Shown here piece after piece: positions 54,129 through 64,000 of a DNA stretch of 64,000 bases. Both the position numbers and the translations under genes were made by a program. How positions within the stretch are numbered: position 1 is the stretch's first letter; every line of letters starts with the position of its first letter. Below the pieces are notes generated by a model that ran no database searches, was not told the origin of the DNA, and worked only from the letters and a program-made list of their open reading frames with translations. The DNA comes from Symsagittifera roscoffensis (lineage: Eukaryota; Xenacoelomorpha; Acoela; Convolutidae). The stretch covers positions 26,533,649-26,597,648 of the forward strand of contig NC_087063.1 of NCBI RefSeq assembly GCF_963678635.1, read 5' to 3'.

Positions 54129-55845
54129 ATGGATCTCATCTCAGCTAGTCTGAGAACGGCTCTGGACAAGATATACCAGCGTCTGCTAGACTACAACTTT
54201 GGATTGGAGGTTCCGGAGCTGGCGATGCGTACAATCGCACTCTTGAATGCTATGGGAAGAGAGGGTTGTACCTTCTTATTCTGTGAATTATCCCACTGCT
54301 GCTCCACCGTCGAAGAAGGTGAAGATGAATGATACTAAAATCTAGACAGCAAAGACCAGCGAAACTCTCGAGAAAAGAAACAACAAAAAAGATTACGATG
54401 AGAATGAAATTTAGACAGCAGAGATCAGCAAAAATCTCGAGAAGAGAGACAGAATCAAGAATTGTGCGCGAAGCTCAACAATAAGGAAAAGCGAAAGAAC
54501 GCGACGAGTAGAAAACATTACGTGCAGCTATTCACCCTCAAAGAAGAGGAAAGGAAGCATTTGAAGGAAGTGTGTAACGCGAGGGTGAGCAAGTTGTCAC
54601 CGGATGATTTGACCATGATAAAGTCGTACACGACTGCTAAGGCTAAGCCTCAGGAGCTCTATAAGCCGAGTGAAGCTGTAGCTCCTGAACGAGTGAGCTC
54701 GCCTGCCAATGCTAGGAACTCAATACCGGACCCATAAGACACGTAACTTGCGCCTCAGTTTCAGGACACATTTGATGAGGTGACCAAGGTATCGATGCAA
54801 AAACGATATAGAACACGAGACAGGAGCTTTGATAGGATCGTTCCTTCCCAACGCATGGATTAGTCAATTGCCATGAGAGAAAAAACGATGGTTCCCACAG
54901 AACCGGCCGGTCCGGTACCAAGTGAGACTAGAGTGAGGTCAAGCGTAATCGATATCAGAGAAGACCTCAGCACTCGTAGGACCTTTGGTCAAGTAGCAGC
55001 GAACCATCCTAGGGCTTGTCTGAGCGGCCTGAGCTGAAACGCTGCAGCAGTCCACCAGCCAGTACTAAAGGGAAACCGGCTTTCAATCATCGAAGATAGC
55101 CTGAAAAGAGATCTGGCAGAAATCCTCATTGGCTCCCAACTCCGGAAAGACTTGGGAGCCTCGGTGACCCAAGTGATACAAAAAACGGAGTTGTAGAAAG
55201 ACGACAGGGTGGAGTGTGACTAACCCAGTCTTTCCGGAGGTGAGGTGGGAATCACTCTGGTTTGTCTCCTCAATGAGTTAAAAGAGAAATACAGACCAAG
55301 ACTCGTGGTCTTATGCGCCATTCCCCTCAAGCCAGACGCTGGCTTACCGATAGCTGACTTTGGCGGCAGTGGGGAAACCGGGACGCTGCCGCTACCAAAT
55401 TCCGTGTCCTCGATTCCCCATTGTTACGAGAGGTTATAGTTTTGCACTGTTACGTATGAATGGGAACGTGACCCGGCGGAATGGGATGGTTGCTGAAAAC
55501 CCGTTTCAGCTTAGGTTAACGGATGATGAGAATGTGTTGTCAATGGTGGATCACCATGTCATTACGAAGAATGGGATACGCTTTAACACCCAGCTGGGTA
55601 GGCAGTGGATTAGCGACGCCTGTCAGACGAATGTAGAGGAAATGGAAGCAGAGTTGCGAACAGTGGCTATTCGTGCGACACGTAGTGGCTCTCTCACTAT
55701 GGTAAGGAACCATGTGCCTCAAGAACTGGCAGATCGTCTAAGACCTTTAGCGGTAGATCATCTAAGACCTTTAGAGAGAGATTGGGGATTGTGCCCGCTC
55801 CTTGAGGCCAATCCTTGGAAGGCCTCCGACTTGGGAAAGGATTGA
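54129..55845 (+). pseudogene. ORF3 N-terminus, coiled coil and SGNH-like domain 1 (element D, copy 1)
   Basis: The start MDLISASLRTALDKIYQRL matches E (KRSTLDELYRRLRDLD). 54,462-54,737 is charged and coil-like. Near 55,085 SIIEDSLKRDL stands for block I (Gly to Glu), and 55,245 has the strand LVVLCAIPLK. 55,360-55,845 gives NGIRF where E has DGIHF (Asp to Asn, His to Arg), then QWISDACQTNVEEMEAEL. So the catalytic residues are lost in D. Several shifts. Confidence 0.65.
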
Positions 55846-55988
55846 TTAGCAACAAAAAACTCAAAAATGATCACAAATCTAAAATCAGCAACAAAAACAG
55901 GAGAATTGGAAACAGAGGGAGAAAATCGTAAAAGTCCGGCTTTTGGATGAAATTGTGAGTCGTATTTTGATCTTCCAAATCACTGCTC

Positions 55989-56439
55989 AAACAACATCAT
56001 GTGACCGACAGTAATTTTATACTCACGGAACGCCTCTGCGCCATAGCGATAACCGCATATGTAAAACTCGAAAAAGTGCAGGGGACTGACTTTAGATGAG
56101 AGTATAAGAATCTCGGTTTTCATGCAAACAAAGGCCTGGAGTAGGAAAGATAATAGCGCTGCCCTCTGTAGCAGCACGAATACCGAGGAAATGCTTGTGT
56201 TTGTTGGTAACCAAGGCCACGATAGGCAGCACGTAAAAATCTAGAGCTTTGAGCTGGCACTGACCCGACTCAGGGGTTTCCTGGTCGAGAGAGGAGTGAT
56301 CTCACTCTCCTCATCAATTTATGATCCAAATAGGGGAAAACTACACCCCAGTGAGTTTCATTCTCTAGTGCATGCAATTTTTTCGGAAACAGATATAGAA
56401 GTCTTCTTGCATAAGAAGCAGTATCTAAGCATACGCTAA
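55989..56439 (+). pseudogene. Macro-domain-like C-terminus (element D, copy 2)
   Basis: Same as 53,190-53,634 with small differences; stop TAA at 56,437-56,439. It is a product of the tandem duplication and is not preceded by integrase. Confidence 0.6.
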
Positions 56440-56933
56440 CGCCTCGATGAAGATCAAGAGTTTCTCTAGTTGGTTAAGCATTTTGAAAACTGGGATTTAA
56501 GCATTATGATATCATCTTTTGCTTCATTTGGTTATTTTAGATAGAATTATGTTAACATAGGATGCTGTTGCACTGTAGGTAGGTGTATAAATGTGATCAT
56601 GTAAAGATTGCTTGATTTTGTTTGATATTGGTTTGGAGCCTAGATTGTTCCAGACGCGTGGTGACAGCGTCCGATAATATTAGATTGGCAGAAATGGAGA
56701 TGGACGATCCACCTCGGTGCCATTTTTCAGATCAAAAGATGTAAAGCTTCAATTGGCTGATTTTAATAGATTCGAATGATGTTTTTTCGTTTTGATAAAA
56801 GTTTGTACAAAGGTTCAAAAATTGCGACTTGTCTTTTAGATTGTGATTGATCATGTATTTGTTTATAGACGTTTGAAATCGAAATCAGAGAGAAGAATCA
56901 AGATAAAAGAAGATAAGCGATAAAAACGACCTT

Positions 56934-58644
56934 ATGGATCTCATCTCAGCTAGTCTGAGAACGGCTCTGGACAAGATATACCAGCGTCTGCTAGACTACA
57001 ACTTTGGACTGGAGGTTCCGGAGCTGGCGATGCGTACAATCGCACTCTTGAATGCTATGAGAGGGTTGTACCTTCTTATTCTGTGGATTATCCCACTGCT
57101 GCTCCTTCGTCGAAGAAGGTGAAGATTAATGATACTAAAATCTAGACAGCAAAGACCAGCGAAACTCTCGAGAAAAGAAACAACAAAAAAGATTACGATG
57201 GGAATGAAATTTAGACAGCAGAGATCAGCGAAAATCTCGAGAAGAGAGACAATATCAAGAATTGTGCGCGAAGCTCAACAATAAGGAAAAGCGAAAGAAC
57301 GCGACGAGTAGAAAACATTACGTGCAGCTATTCACCCTCAAAGAAGAGGAAAGGAAGCATTTGAAGGAAGTGTGTAACGAGAGGGTGAGCAAGTTGTCAC
57401 CGGATGATTTGACCATGATAAAGTCGTACACGACTGCTAAGGCTAAGCCTCAGGAGCTCTATAAGCCGAGTGAAGCTGTAGCTCCTGAACGAGTGAGCTC
57501 GCTGCCAATGCTAGGAACTCAATACCGGACCCATAAGACACGTAACTTGCGCCTCAGTTTCAGGACACATTTGATCAGGTGACCAAGGTATCGATGCAAA
57601 AAAGATATAGAACACGAGACAGGAGCTTTGATAGGATCGTTCCTTCCCAACGCATGGATTAGTCAATTGCCATGAGAGAAAAAACGATGGATCCCACAGA
57701 ACCGGCCGGTCCGGTACCAAGTGAGACTAGAGTGAGGTCACGCGTAATCGATATCAGAGAAGACCTCAGCACTCGTAGGACCTTCGGTCAAGTAGCAGCG
57801 AACCATCCTAGGGCTTGTCTGAGCGGCCTGAGCTGAAACGCTGCAGCAGTCCACCAGCCAGTACTAAAGGGAAACCGGCTTTCAATCATCGAAGATAGCC
57901 TGAAAAGAGATCTGGCAGAAAACCTCATTGGCTCCCAACTCCGGAAAGACTTGGGAGCCTCGGTGACCCAAGTGATACAAAAAACGGAGTTGTAGAAAGA
58001 CGACAGGGTGGAGTGTGACTAACCCAGTCTTTCCGGAGGTGAGGTGGGAATCACTCTGGTTTGTCTCCTCAATGAGTTAAAAGAGAAATACAGACCAAGA
58101 CTCGTGGTCTTATGCACCATTCCCCTCAAGCCAGACGCTGGCTTACCGATAGCTGACTTTGGCGGCAGTGGGGAAACCGGGACGCTGCCGCTACCAAATT
58201 CCGTGTCCTCGATTCCCCATTGTTACGAGAGGTTATAGTTTTGCACTGTTACGTATGAATGGGAACGTGACCCGGCGGAATGGGATGGTTGCTGAAAACC
58301 CGTTTCAGCTTAGGTTAACGGATGATGAGAATGTGTTGTCAATGGTGGATCACCATGTCATTACGAAGATAGGGATACGCTTTAACACCCAGCTGGGTAG
58401 GCAGTGGATTAGCGACGCCTGTCAGACAAATGTAGAGGAAATGGAAGCAGAGTTGCGAACAGTGGCTATGCGTGCGACACGTAGTGGCTCTCTCACTATG
58501 GTAAGGAACCATGTGCCTCAAGAACTGGCAGATCGTCTAAGACCTTTAGCGGCAGATCATCTAAGACCTTTAGAGAGAGATTGGGGATTGTGCCCGCTCC
58601 TTGAGGCCAATCCTTGGAAGGCCTCCGACTTGGGAAAGGATTGA
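56934..58644 (+). pseudogene. ORF3 N-terminus to SGNH-like domain 1 (element D, copy 2)
   Basis: As 54,129-55,845, with a short deletion near 57,060 and other changes. It continues into unique sequence at 58,662, so this copy, not copy 1, is joined to SGNH-like domain 2. Confidence 0.65.
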
Positions 58645-58661
58645 TTAGCAACAAAAAACTC

Positions 58662-59640
58662 CTCATACAACTGACCATAACTCCCCAAACAACTACGAAT
58701 CTTGCAACTCGATCTGCAGGGACCCTAGCGTCTCATGGGGGCTCACATTCAGACACAGCAACGATTATTAGCACTGAAAAAAACAGTGTATTGATGTGGA
58801 ATAAGCCCGATCTTAGCCCTTGGGAACGATAAAAGACGAAAATGGCCTCAAAACTGAACATGAACACGCTGACGTGTTGCGCGGATGCACTAAAGATACT
58901 CAATGGACACAATCCTACGGTATCCGGATTATACCGATTATCAAGCATGGGTTAGCTGTTGGCGGAAGAAGAGCAACTTAGTTCCGCCACCACACTTGGA
59001 GATTGGTGGATCTGGAAGGTCTGCCTAAGGACAACACGATGGGACCTCTGAACACGGACGTCCGTAACTCGGCGAGGGAAAGAGTGCCGCCTGGCCAAAA
59101 GGAGAAGTTTCTGGTAGAAAACAAGCCAACAACAAGCATAAAAAGTTGTACCGGCAATTAATCAAGGCACCAGGAGAGCGAGCGCGCAAGTATTTACGGG
59201 ACTACCCCCGGACACGTTCATTAAAAGTGCATGAAAGGAGATATGCGCAAATGGAGTCACCGAAGGCGGACATAACTGGAGTCACCGGAGGCGGACAGCC
59301 TGTTCGCGGCGTATTATCCTCAGGAGATGGAGATTGGAAAGTTTTTGATAGTGACCAGCTCTGATTATCTAGATACGCCCCGCTCCCTATTCTGGCCGGA
59401 CGTAATCTTCCTCACAGATCCTAATCTGGACTGGAGACAGGCAGGCGGGATGGCGATATGTGTGCAAAGTGCGGTGAACATGGATCCACAGGTGGTCATA
59501 ATAGCAGGATAGAACGACCGCTTGCAGAATCGAGGACTATTGAATGATCTTGCGATATTATCAGACATATCAAATACAATCTAGGGATAAAAGGGCCATA
59601 GCACGACGCGGATCCAGTCGGACGAAGTTGTGGGGTGGGA
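58662..59640 (+). pseudogene. ORF3 linker and SGNH-like domain 2 (element D)
   Basis: 58,662-59,140 has only short frames. From 59,146 the linker is recognisable. At 59,327 KFLIVTSSDYLDTPRSLFW lines up with FIVAGSDFEGRSPKLFW in A, and VVIIAG-stop-NDRLQNRGLL with LLFAGINDHLHAAGLL. A stop (TAG) falls within the third block. The first block reads SSD. Confidence 0.6.
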
Positions 59641-61250
59641 TTTGTCGAACTTTGGTCGACTATTGAAAATGAGACGGGCAGTGAACGATCAGCACAAGCT
59701 GGTGCAAAAATATGCGAATAGTTCAGGCAGGCGAGGAAAGAAGGATGAACCATGGCCAGGAGGAGCGCAATATCCACTGAAGAAGACTTCAGGGCTCTGG
59801 CCTTGAGGAGAAAGCCCACGGTTTTCCTTGGCTTTACCTGCATCCACGGCTGGGCACGCTGGGACAGGATGCGGTCGAGCACGCACCAGCAGTGATAAAG
59901 AAGATTCAACGGTACCTGAAGGCGACGCTGGAGGCAAGGGGATATGCCGGAGGAACCATGTTGCGGCTGATGCAACAGATAAACACAATGTTCCAGGACC
60001 AGTTCTAGGCGGACGTGCTGGCAATGGGGACCGAATACGAGAGATCCAACCCAATCCTCGCTGGCATGGGCGTGGGATGGACGCCTGCGTTGCTCAAAAT
60101 TTGCTATCCCGGGGCTTCAAAGCACCTGATAGCCAACTTTGTTAAAACCATCAGGAAGTTGCCTGATGCCTTTTTGCTGGCACTGTATGTGAGTTCCGGA
60201 CATGAGAGCTTTGTGAAAGGGCCCGCGGTCCTCTTTACTCAGGAACAGACCGACCTCCGGTTGGATGGTCTTCTCACACTGATCGTGATGACGTGTGGTC
60301 GATTAGGTGACCTGTTTGTTTTGTTTAAATATCCGGAGCAATTCAATAAGCAGCTGGATAGAGCCGCCTACAGAAAGATGAAGGATTGGAGGTCCCTGCT
60401 CCTTCAGTATCTACTGCAACAGAGTAGAAGCTTGACTGGGGAGGATAGGTTTGTCTCTGATGATAAAGAACGATACAGATGTGGAGGCATGCCTCTCTGA
60501 ACTGATTTAGCCCTCATGATGCGAATCAATCCGTTGGCTTTGATTTTTGGATTGAGAGAGTTCGTGACAGTGGCATATGGGCCAACAGTGGCACGCGTAT
60601 TTCCAGATGTGCAAGTGAAGATGTACAGGGATTCAGTCCTGAATGTGAATCTCGTATCGGTGGTGGAATGCTCGGTGCTGAATTGGGTAGAGCAATGAGA
60701 ACTGAGAAGACTGCCCAGCGACGATAGGCTATTTGATAAGATAGCGGAGCCTGGTTGGGTACTGACAGATTTCAACAACAGCCTCAAATGTCGAATAGGC
60801 AGTGAAGATCTTCCAGTTTAATTATATATTCTGGAATTTGCGGCCAGTGGTCAAAGGCACGAAGGATGCGGTGAAAAACCCGGCTTGGCTGGACACCTAG
60901 GCTCATGTGAGGGAGCAATAAGAAAGGAGGTCGGCGTGTTCAAGCCCGCTGCTGGACAGGTGTCCTCAATATCCGCAGATCCGAATGATGCTTTTGGTAG
61001 TGACCAACCCTGCCCTTGTCCCCTTGTCCCTAGGATTGGAGTTGCGCAGGATGTAGAAGAAAGAATGGTAAAGTGGAGTAAGGGAAAGAAGCCATGCTTC
61101 ATCAGTTGTAATTTTGCAGCCCTGGACAAATTCGAATTCACCTCTTCTGACATGTGGAGCCGGAAGAAACCAAAAGCTGTACCGTCGAGGAAACCCGAGG
61201 TTTCAGCTAGCCATTGGAATGACATGAAGTCACAAGGACTCAGGAATTGA
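59641..61250 (+). pseudogene. ORF3 C-terminal helical domain (element D)
   Basis: In pieces at 59,820-60,008, 60,015-60,500, 60,516-60,698 and 60,800-61,250. Order and text match A: LHPRLGTLGQDAVEHAP, PDAFLLALYVSSGHESFV, LLLQYLLQQSRSLTGE, YGPTVARVFPDVQVKMYR and NYIFWNLRPVVKG. TAG near 60,008, TGA near 60,498 and others break it. Confidence 0.7.
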
Positions 61251-61626
61251 CATGATGCGCCAAGTCCCCTCTAGTTCTGAACCAAAGCCAGAATAAAACG
61301 GAAAATATACAGATGCGAATAAGGAAACGAAGGAGAGGAAGATAATCCTTAGGGGTACAAGAGTAATAAAGTTAGTGAGAATGAGACCTTGGTGTTGATG
61401 ACACCATCGTTTTTGATGTCATCCACCAAGGAACCTCCAGCCAGCTTGTCCCCTGTGGAACCAATGACACTGCTACAAGCGTATCAAAGAAGATTTTTCA
61501 CCGAAGCTGTTCTGTGAATCTCCTCGGAGGAGAATTGATGGATCGATGCTAGTTGCATTCCTGAGTACGTTGCCAAAGGAAAAACGGGAACGATATCAGG
61601 GGGAACTTTAGAGAAAGGCTGGAGAC
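61251..61626 (+). other. Non-coding stretch (element D)
   Basis: No conserved frame. Short A-rich and GA-rich text. Its counterpart in A is very short. Confidence 0.4.
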
Positions 61627-62343
61627 GTGAAGACTCGAGTAGCTATCATAGAAACTACCGGAAACGTGATCCGTAGATATGGTACTCAGTCTGTGATGAA
61701 ACTGATACTGAATCAACCCATCATGCGCAAATTTTTGAAAAACGTGATGAAACCAGCTGAGTCTGACGGTCTGATCGAGTCAGCTACGGAAGAGAGCGCC
61801 AAAAAAAGTCCAAATGTGCAAGATGAGCCCGTGAAGAGAGCCAGGAAAGGGCTACGAAAGTACAAATCCTTGGTGAGGAAGCTTAAATTCAAGGTCAATG
61901 ACAAGGTGACCAATTCTAAAGTGGTGAAGTCGAAAGCAACCGCGGTGGTGATGTCTTTGGCAAAAGTTTCCCGCCTTGCCGAGAGCGGACAAGGGGACGG
62001 TGCCATGAACAGCGGAGGGGAAAAGGAAACTCAGATGCCACTGATTCTGTTAGCTCGGTTGACGTCGACAATTTCAAAATCAAGGAAGAAAGAGAGAACC
62101 TTGACAGATACAAAACTGGAATTGGATGTCATCAGCAAATGTGGATCCGATAGTCTGCTGAATGATTACAAACCCTTCAGGACGAACACAGCAAAGATGA
62201 AGTTGGACGGACGACGTGACGTGGTCGAGTACAGCAGGATCACGGTACCTGAGTCATTCCACATGGGTGACCCCTGCTGGTGGCTAATCAGAAAATCTGA
62301 GAGCAAGCAACTCGACCAGAACACACGTGATGGCATAGCATGA
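61627..62343 (+). CDS. Unrecognised basic ORF (element D)
   Basis: This 238-residue open frame is rich in Lys, Ser and Val (RKYKSLVRKLKFKVNDKV) with no domain that I recognise. It follows the ORF3 end in position, where A has only a short interval. It may be part of ORF4 of this subfamily or a chance frame; the lack of stops over 700 bp in a decayed element is notable. The open frame as given begins at GTG, with the next ATG further in. Confidence 0.4.
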   Translation: MKTRVAIIETTGNVIRRYGTQSVMKLILNQPIMRKFLKNVMKPAESDGLIESATEESAKKSPNVQDEPVKRARKGLRKYKSLVRKLKFKVNDKVTNSKVVKSKATAVVMSLAKVSRLAESGQGDGAMNSGGEKETQMPLILLARLTSTISKSRKKERTLTDTKLELDVISKCGSDSLLNDYKPFRTNTAKMKLDGRRDVVEYSRITVPESFHMGDPCWWLIRKSESKQLDQNTRDGIA

Positions 62344-62535
62344 CGAACAAGCCATGCAGGAAAACCTGAAGATGTTGATGGCGGGTTCGATTTTGAAGAG
62401 AAAGGACTATGGCACAGTGATGTCGTCGAAGGTGAACCGGGACGGCTTAGAGCAGCTTATGAAGATTTCCTGGAGGGCTTCGACTACTCGATGAATACGC
62501 CATCGACGGCAACAGCATATCTCCCCAATCAATGA

Positions 62536-62772
62536 TTGAGGACAGACTTGTTGATAAATTTGACGTGGCGCCTAGTCAGTATAAGGAAGGAAGAGTACAA
62601 AGCCACTATTGAGACCAAGTCAAGGGAGCAACAATTGGGGCTGATGGAAGCTCTGAAAGTTTTGATCGTCAGGGATGACTCCGCGATAGCCTGGGTGAAA
62701 CTAAAAGACGCACTCGGTCCTTCAATGAAGTATACGTTGTCCGGCACCTTCTACGTGGGTCTGACGATTTGA
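62536..62772 (+). pseudogene. Last coding-like fragment of element D
   Basis: A 78-residue frame with VRDDSAIAWVKLKDALG and MKYT, weakly like A at 31,180-31,346 (WDDGRMIVEEGHIALKDEMK). The similarity is too short to be sure. D ends here. Confidence 0.3.
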
Positions 62773-62780
62773 CTTGTTTT

Positions 62781-64000
62781 TCGATCAGTTAGTCTTATAA
62801 ATTGGAGAATGTGTTTTTTTCTAATTTTAAAAATTAACCGACTTTTTTAGTCAAAAACTGTTGCCGGTCAAATTAATTTCAAAAACTGATTTCTCATTTT
62901 GTGAAGAAAAAAATAAATTTATTTTTAAACTCTGATGGTCAAATAAAAAAAAACAATTAGTGTACATGATGAAGAAATAAGCATAAATATTTAAAATAAA
63001 TTAATAGCAATAAAAAATAAAGCCCATCTAGTGATGCAAAAATCCTTTCATGAATTTTAATTTACAAACTAAAAAACTTACAGGCTTAAAAAACTACAAG
63101 CTTAAAAAATGTTTCATATTTGTATTTTGTTACGACTTTAGAAGAGATATCAAGACTTCGAAAAGCTCGGGTTGGTTTTTTCTCCAAACAAATTGAAAAA
63201 ACTCAACTGGCAACTTCGGACAGAACTTTTTCTATATCAGCAAAAAAAGAATTGTCGTCTTGAGCCCATATTTAAAAATCTATTTCAATTGTGATCGTTT
63301 TGTGTAATCTTATGGGGGCTTAAAGATTTCCAGTTTTAGCCAAGTTGGGATTTCTAACAAGCAATAATTTTCTTGAAATTAACGCGTCAGCGGAGATTTA
63401 ATCTGTTTTGGAAAAATGTTCCAAATCGAATTGAGGCATGCTATAGTTCATTTAATACTTTTCTTTATGCAAAACAAATCATTTTCCCTTTTACATAGCG
63501 TGCGGGAGATAAACAAAAAACTCAGAAAAATTGTTTTGAAATATTTTCATTTTTTTTTAAATCATCAATTGTTTTAAACATTACCCAATAGGCATAAAAA
63601 GCAGTCGGAAGATTCAGGGCTTCGCCTTTATAGCAATAGTCTTTTTAATAGGTTTCGAAAACTTAGTCCAGGTGGAGAGAGTATCGAATTCCCCCAAATA
63701 CAATGGTGAAATTTAGCCATGAAAAAATTAATTTTTTCCCCAATAGTGAAGAATAAAATAAATCTTCGTCTGGGGTCAGCCCATCAAACTTGCCGTCTCT
63801 ATGAGCATATATTTTTTAGTTGGTGTTAGAACAGGTTTCGAGTTTCCCCCGCTTTGTCACGTGGTGCTTCTTCAAAGCTACCACAGTCTGATTTTGTCTG
63901 CTCGGTATATTTGCGTTGAATAGACTTCTAATCGTTATTTATCTAAATTGTATGCGCATTAATTGCACCAGACAATCTTCTAAAGCTCATTAACAATCAT
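62781..64000. other. AT-rich DNA with no recognised feature
   Basis: I see no frame, repeat, LTR or RNA gene here. The base composition is clearly more AT-rich than the elements, which suggests host DNA or a very old remnant. Confidence 0.6.

Larger units (their letters stand above)
53061..58661 (+). repeat. 2.8-kb tandem duplication within element D
   Basis: Copy 1 is 53,061 to about 55,862 and copy 2 is 55,867-58,661, with offsets of 2,799-2,806 bp. They begin ATGATCACAAATC and end GCAACAAAAAACTC. The copies differ at a few positions and by small indels (for example near 54,255 and 54,700). The unit spans macro-like domain, spacer and the first half of ORF3. It is not an LTR: no TG/CA ends and coding content. 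Confidence 0.95.
47850..62780 (+). mobile_element. Element D: decayed plus-strand relative of A, no LTRs visible
   Basis: Gag, protease, linker, integrase, acidic extension, macro-like domain and ORF3 follow in the same order as in A, but on the plus strand. RT and RNase H are missing between 50,046 and 50,144. A 2.8 kb tandem duplication covers macro-like and ORF3 sequence. ORF4 is not found. Protein similarity to A remains clear in places, but DNA similarity is low, so D is from another subfamily or much older. It lies head to head with A. Confidence 0.8.

Noticed and set aside
53061-58661. The 2.8 kb direct repeat as LTRs of D
   Set aside because: The units are adjacent, contain coding remnants of Pol and ORF3, and lack TG/CA ends, PBS and polypurine tract.
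62781-64000. Host gene or LTR at the right end
   Set aside because: Only short frames and AT-rich text; no splice-like structure, repeat or LTR end recognised.

Overview
The window is eukaryotic DNA, most likely from an invertebrate animal, although the sequence alone does not identify the species. It consists almost entirely of old, broken LTR retrotransposons of the Ty3/gypsy type. I see no host gene, tRNA, rRNA or CRISPR array. Reading frames are cut by many stops and small frameshifts, and several blocks have been duplicated, inverted or nested. In the notes, E, E', C, B, A and D are my labels for the element copies.

Layout from left to right. 1-6,776 (minus strand): 3' half of copy E, with a 1.6 kb tandem duplication at the window edge. 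6,777-8,560: block E', an almost identical copy of 13,092-14,875. 8,561-10,365: two LTRs head to head, forming a long imperfect palindrome. 10,269-15,107 (minus): 3' part of copy C joined to a reverse transcriptase fragment. 15,176-26,431 (minus): element B, 11.26 kb, with two LTRs and a 5-bp target duplication (CACAT). B sits inside the 3' LTR of element A. 15,108-47,566 without B (minus): element A, about 21.2 kb, with gag, pol and a long set of extra 3' genes. 47,850-62,780 (plus): element D, a more decayed relative with a 2.8 kb internal tandem duplication. 62,780-64,000: AT-rich DNA with nothing recognisable.

Read together, the copies reconstruct one giant element plan: LTR, PBS, long repeat-rich leader, gag (MVxTRS start, capsid-like part, two zinc knuckles), protease (DTG), reverse transcriptase (YVDD), RNase H, a long linker, integrase (HHCC, DDE), an acidic extension and a domain resembling TARG1/ALC1-type macro domains. 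After a conserved spacer comes ORF3: a helical N-terminus, a coiled coil, an SGNH-hydrolase-like domain with all four signature blocks, a second SGNH-like domain and a helical C-terminus. ORF4 follows in the position where env usually lies. Then come the polypurine tract and LTR.

The most notable signals are the macro-like domain on Pol, the tandem pair of SGNH-like domains, and a conserved 40-nt minus-one overlap at the start of ORF4. B looks like a non-autonomous derivative: it lacks most of gag, the macro-like domain, ORF3 and ORF4, and has unrelated LTRs, but keeps nearly the same primer-binding site. Captured esterase-like ORFs are known in some LTR elements (bdelloid rotifers) and in CR1-type LINEs. 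I know of no described LTR element with this whole combination, but I could not search.
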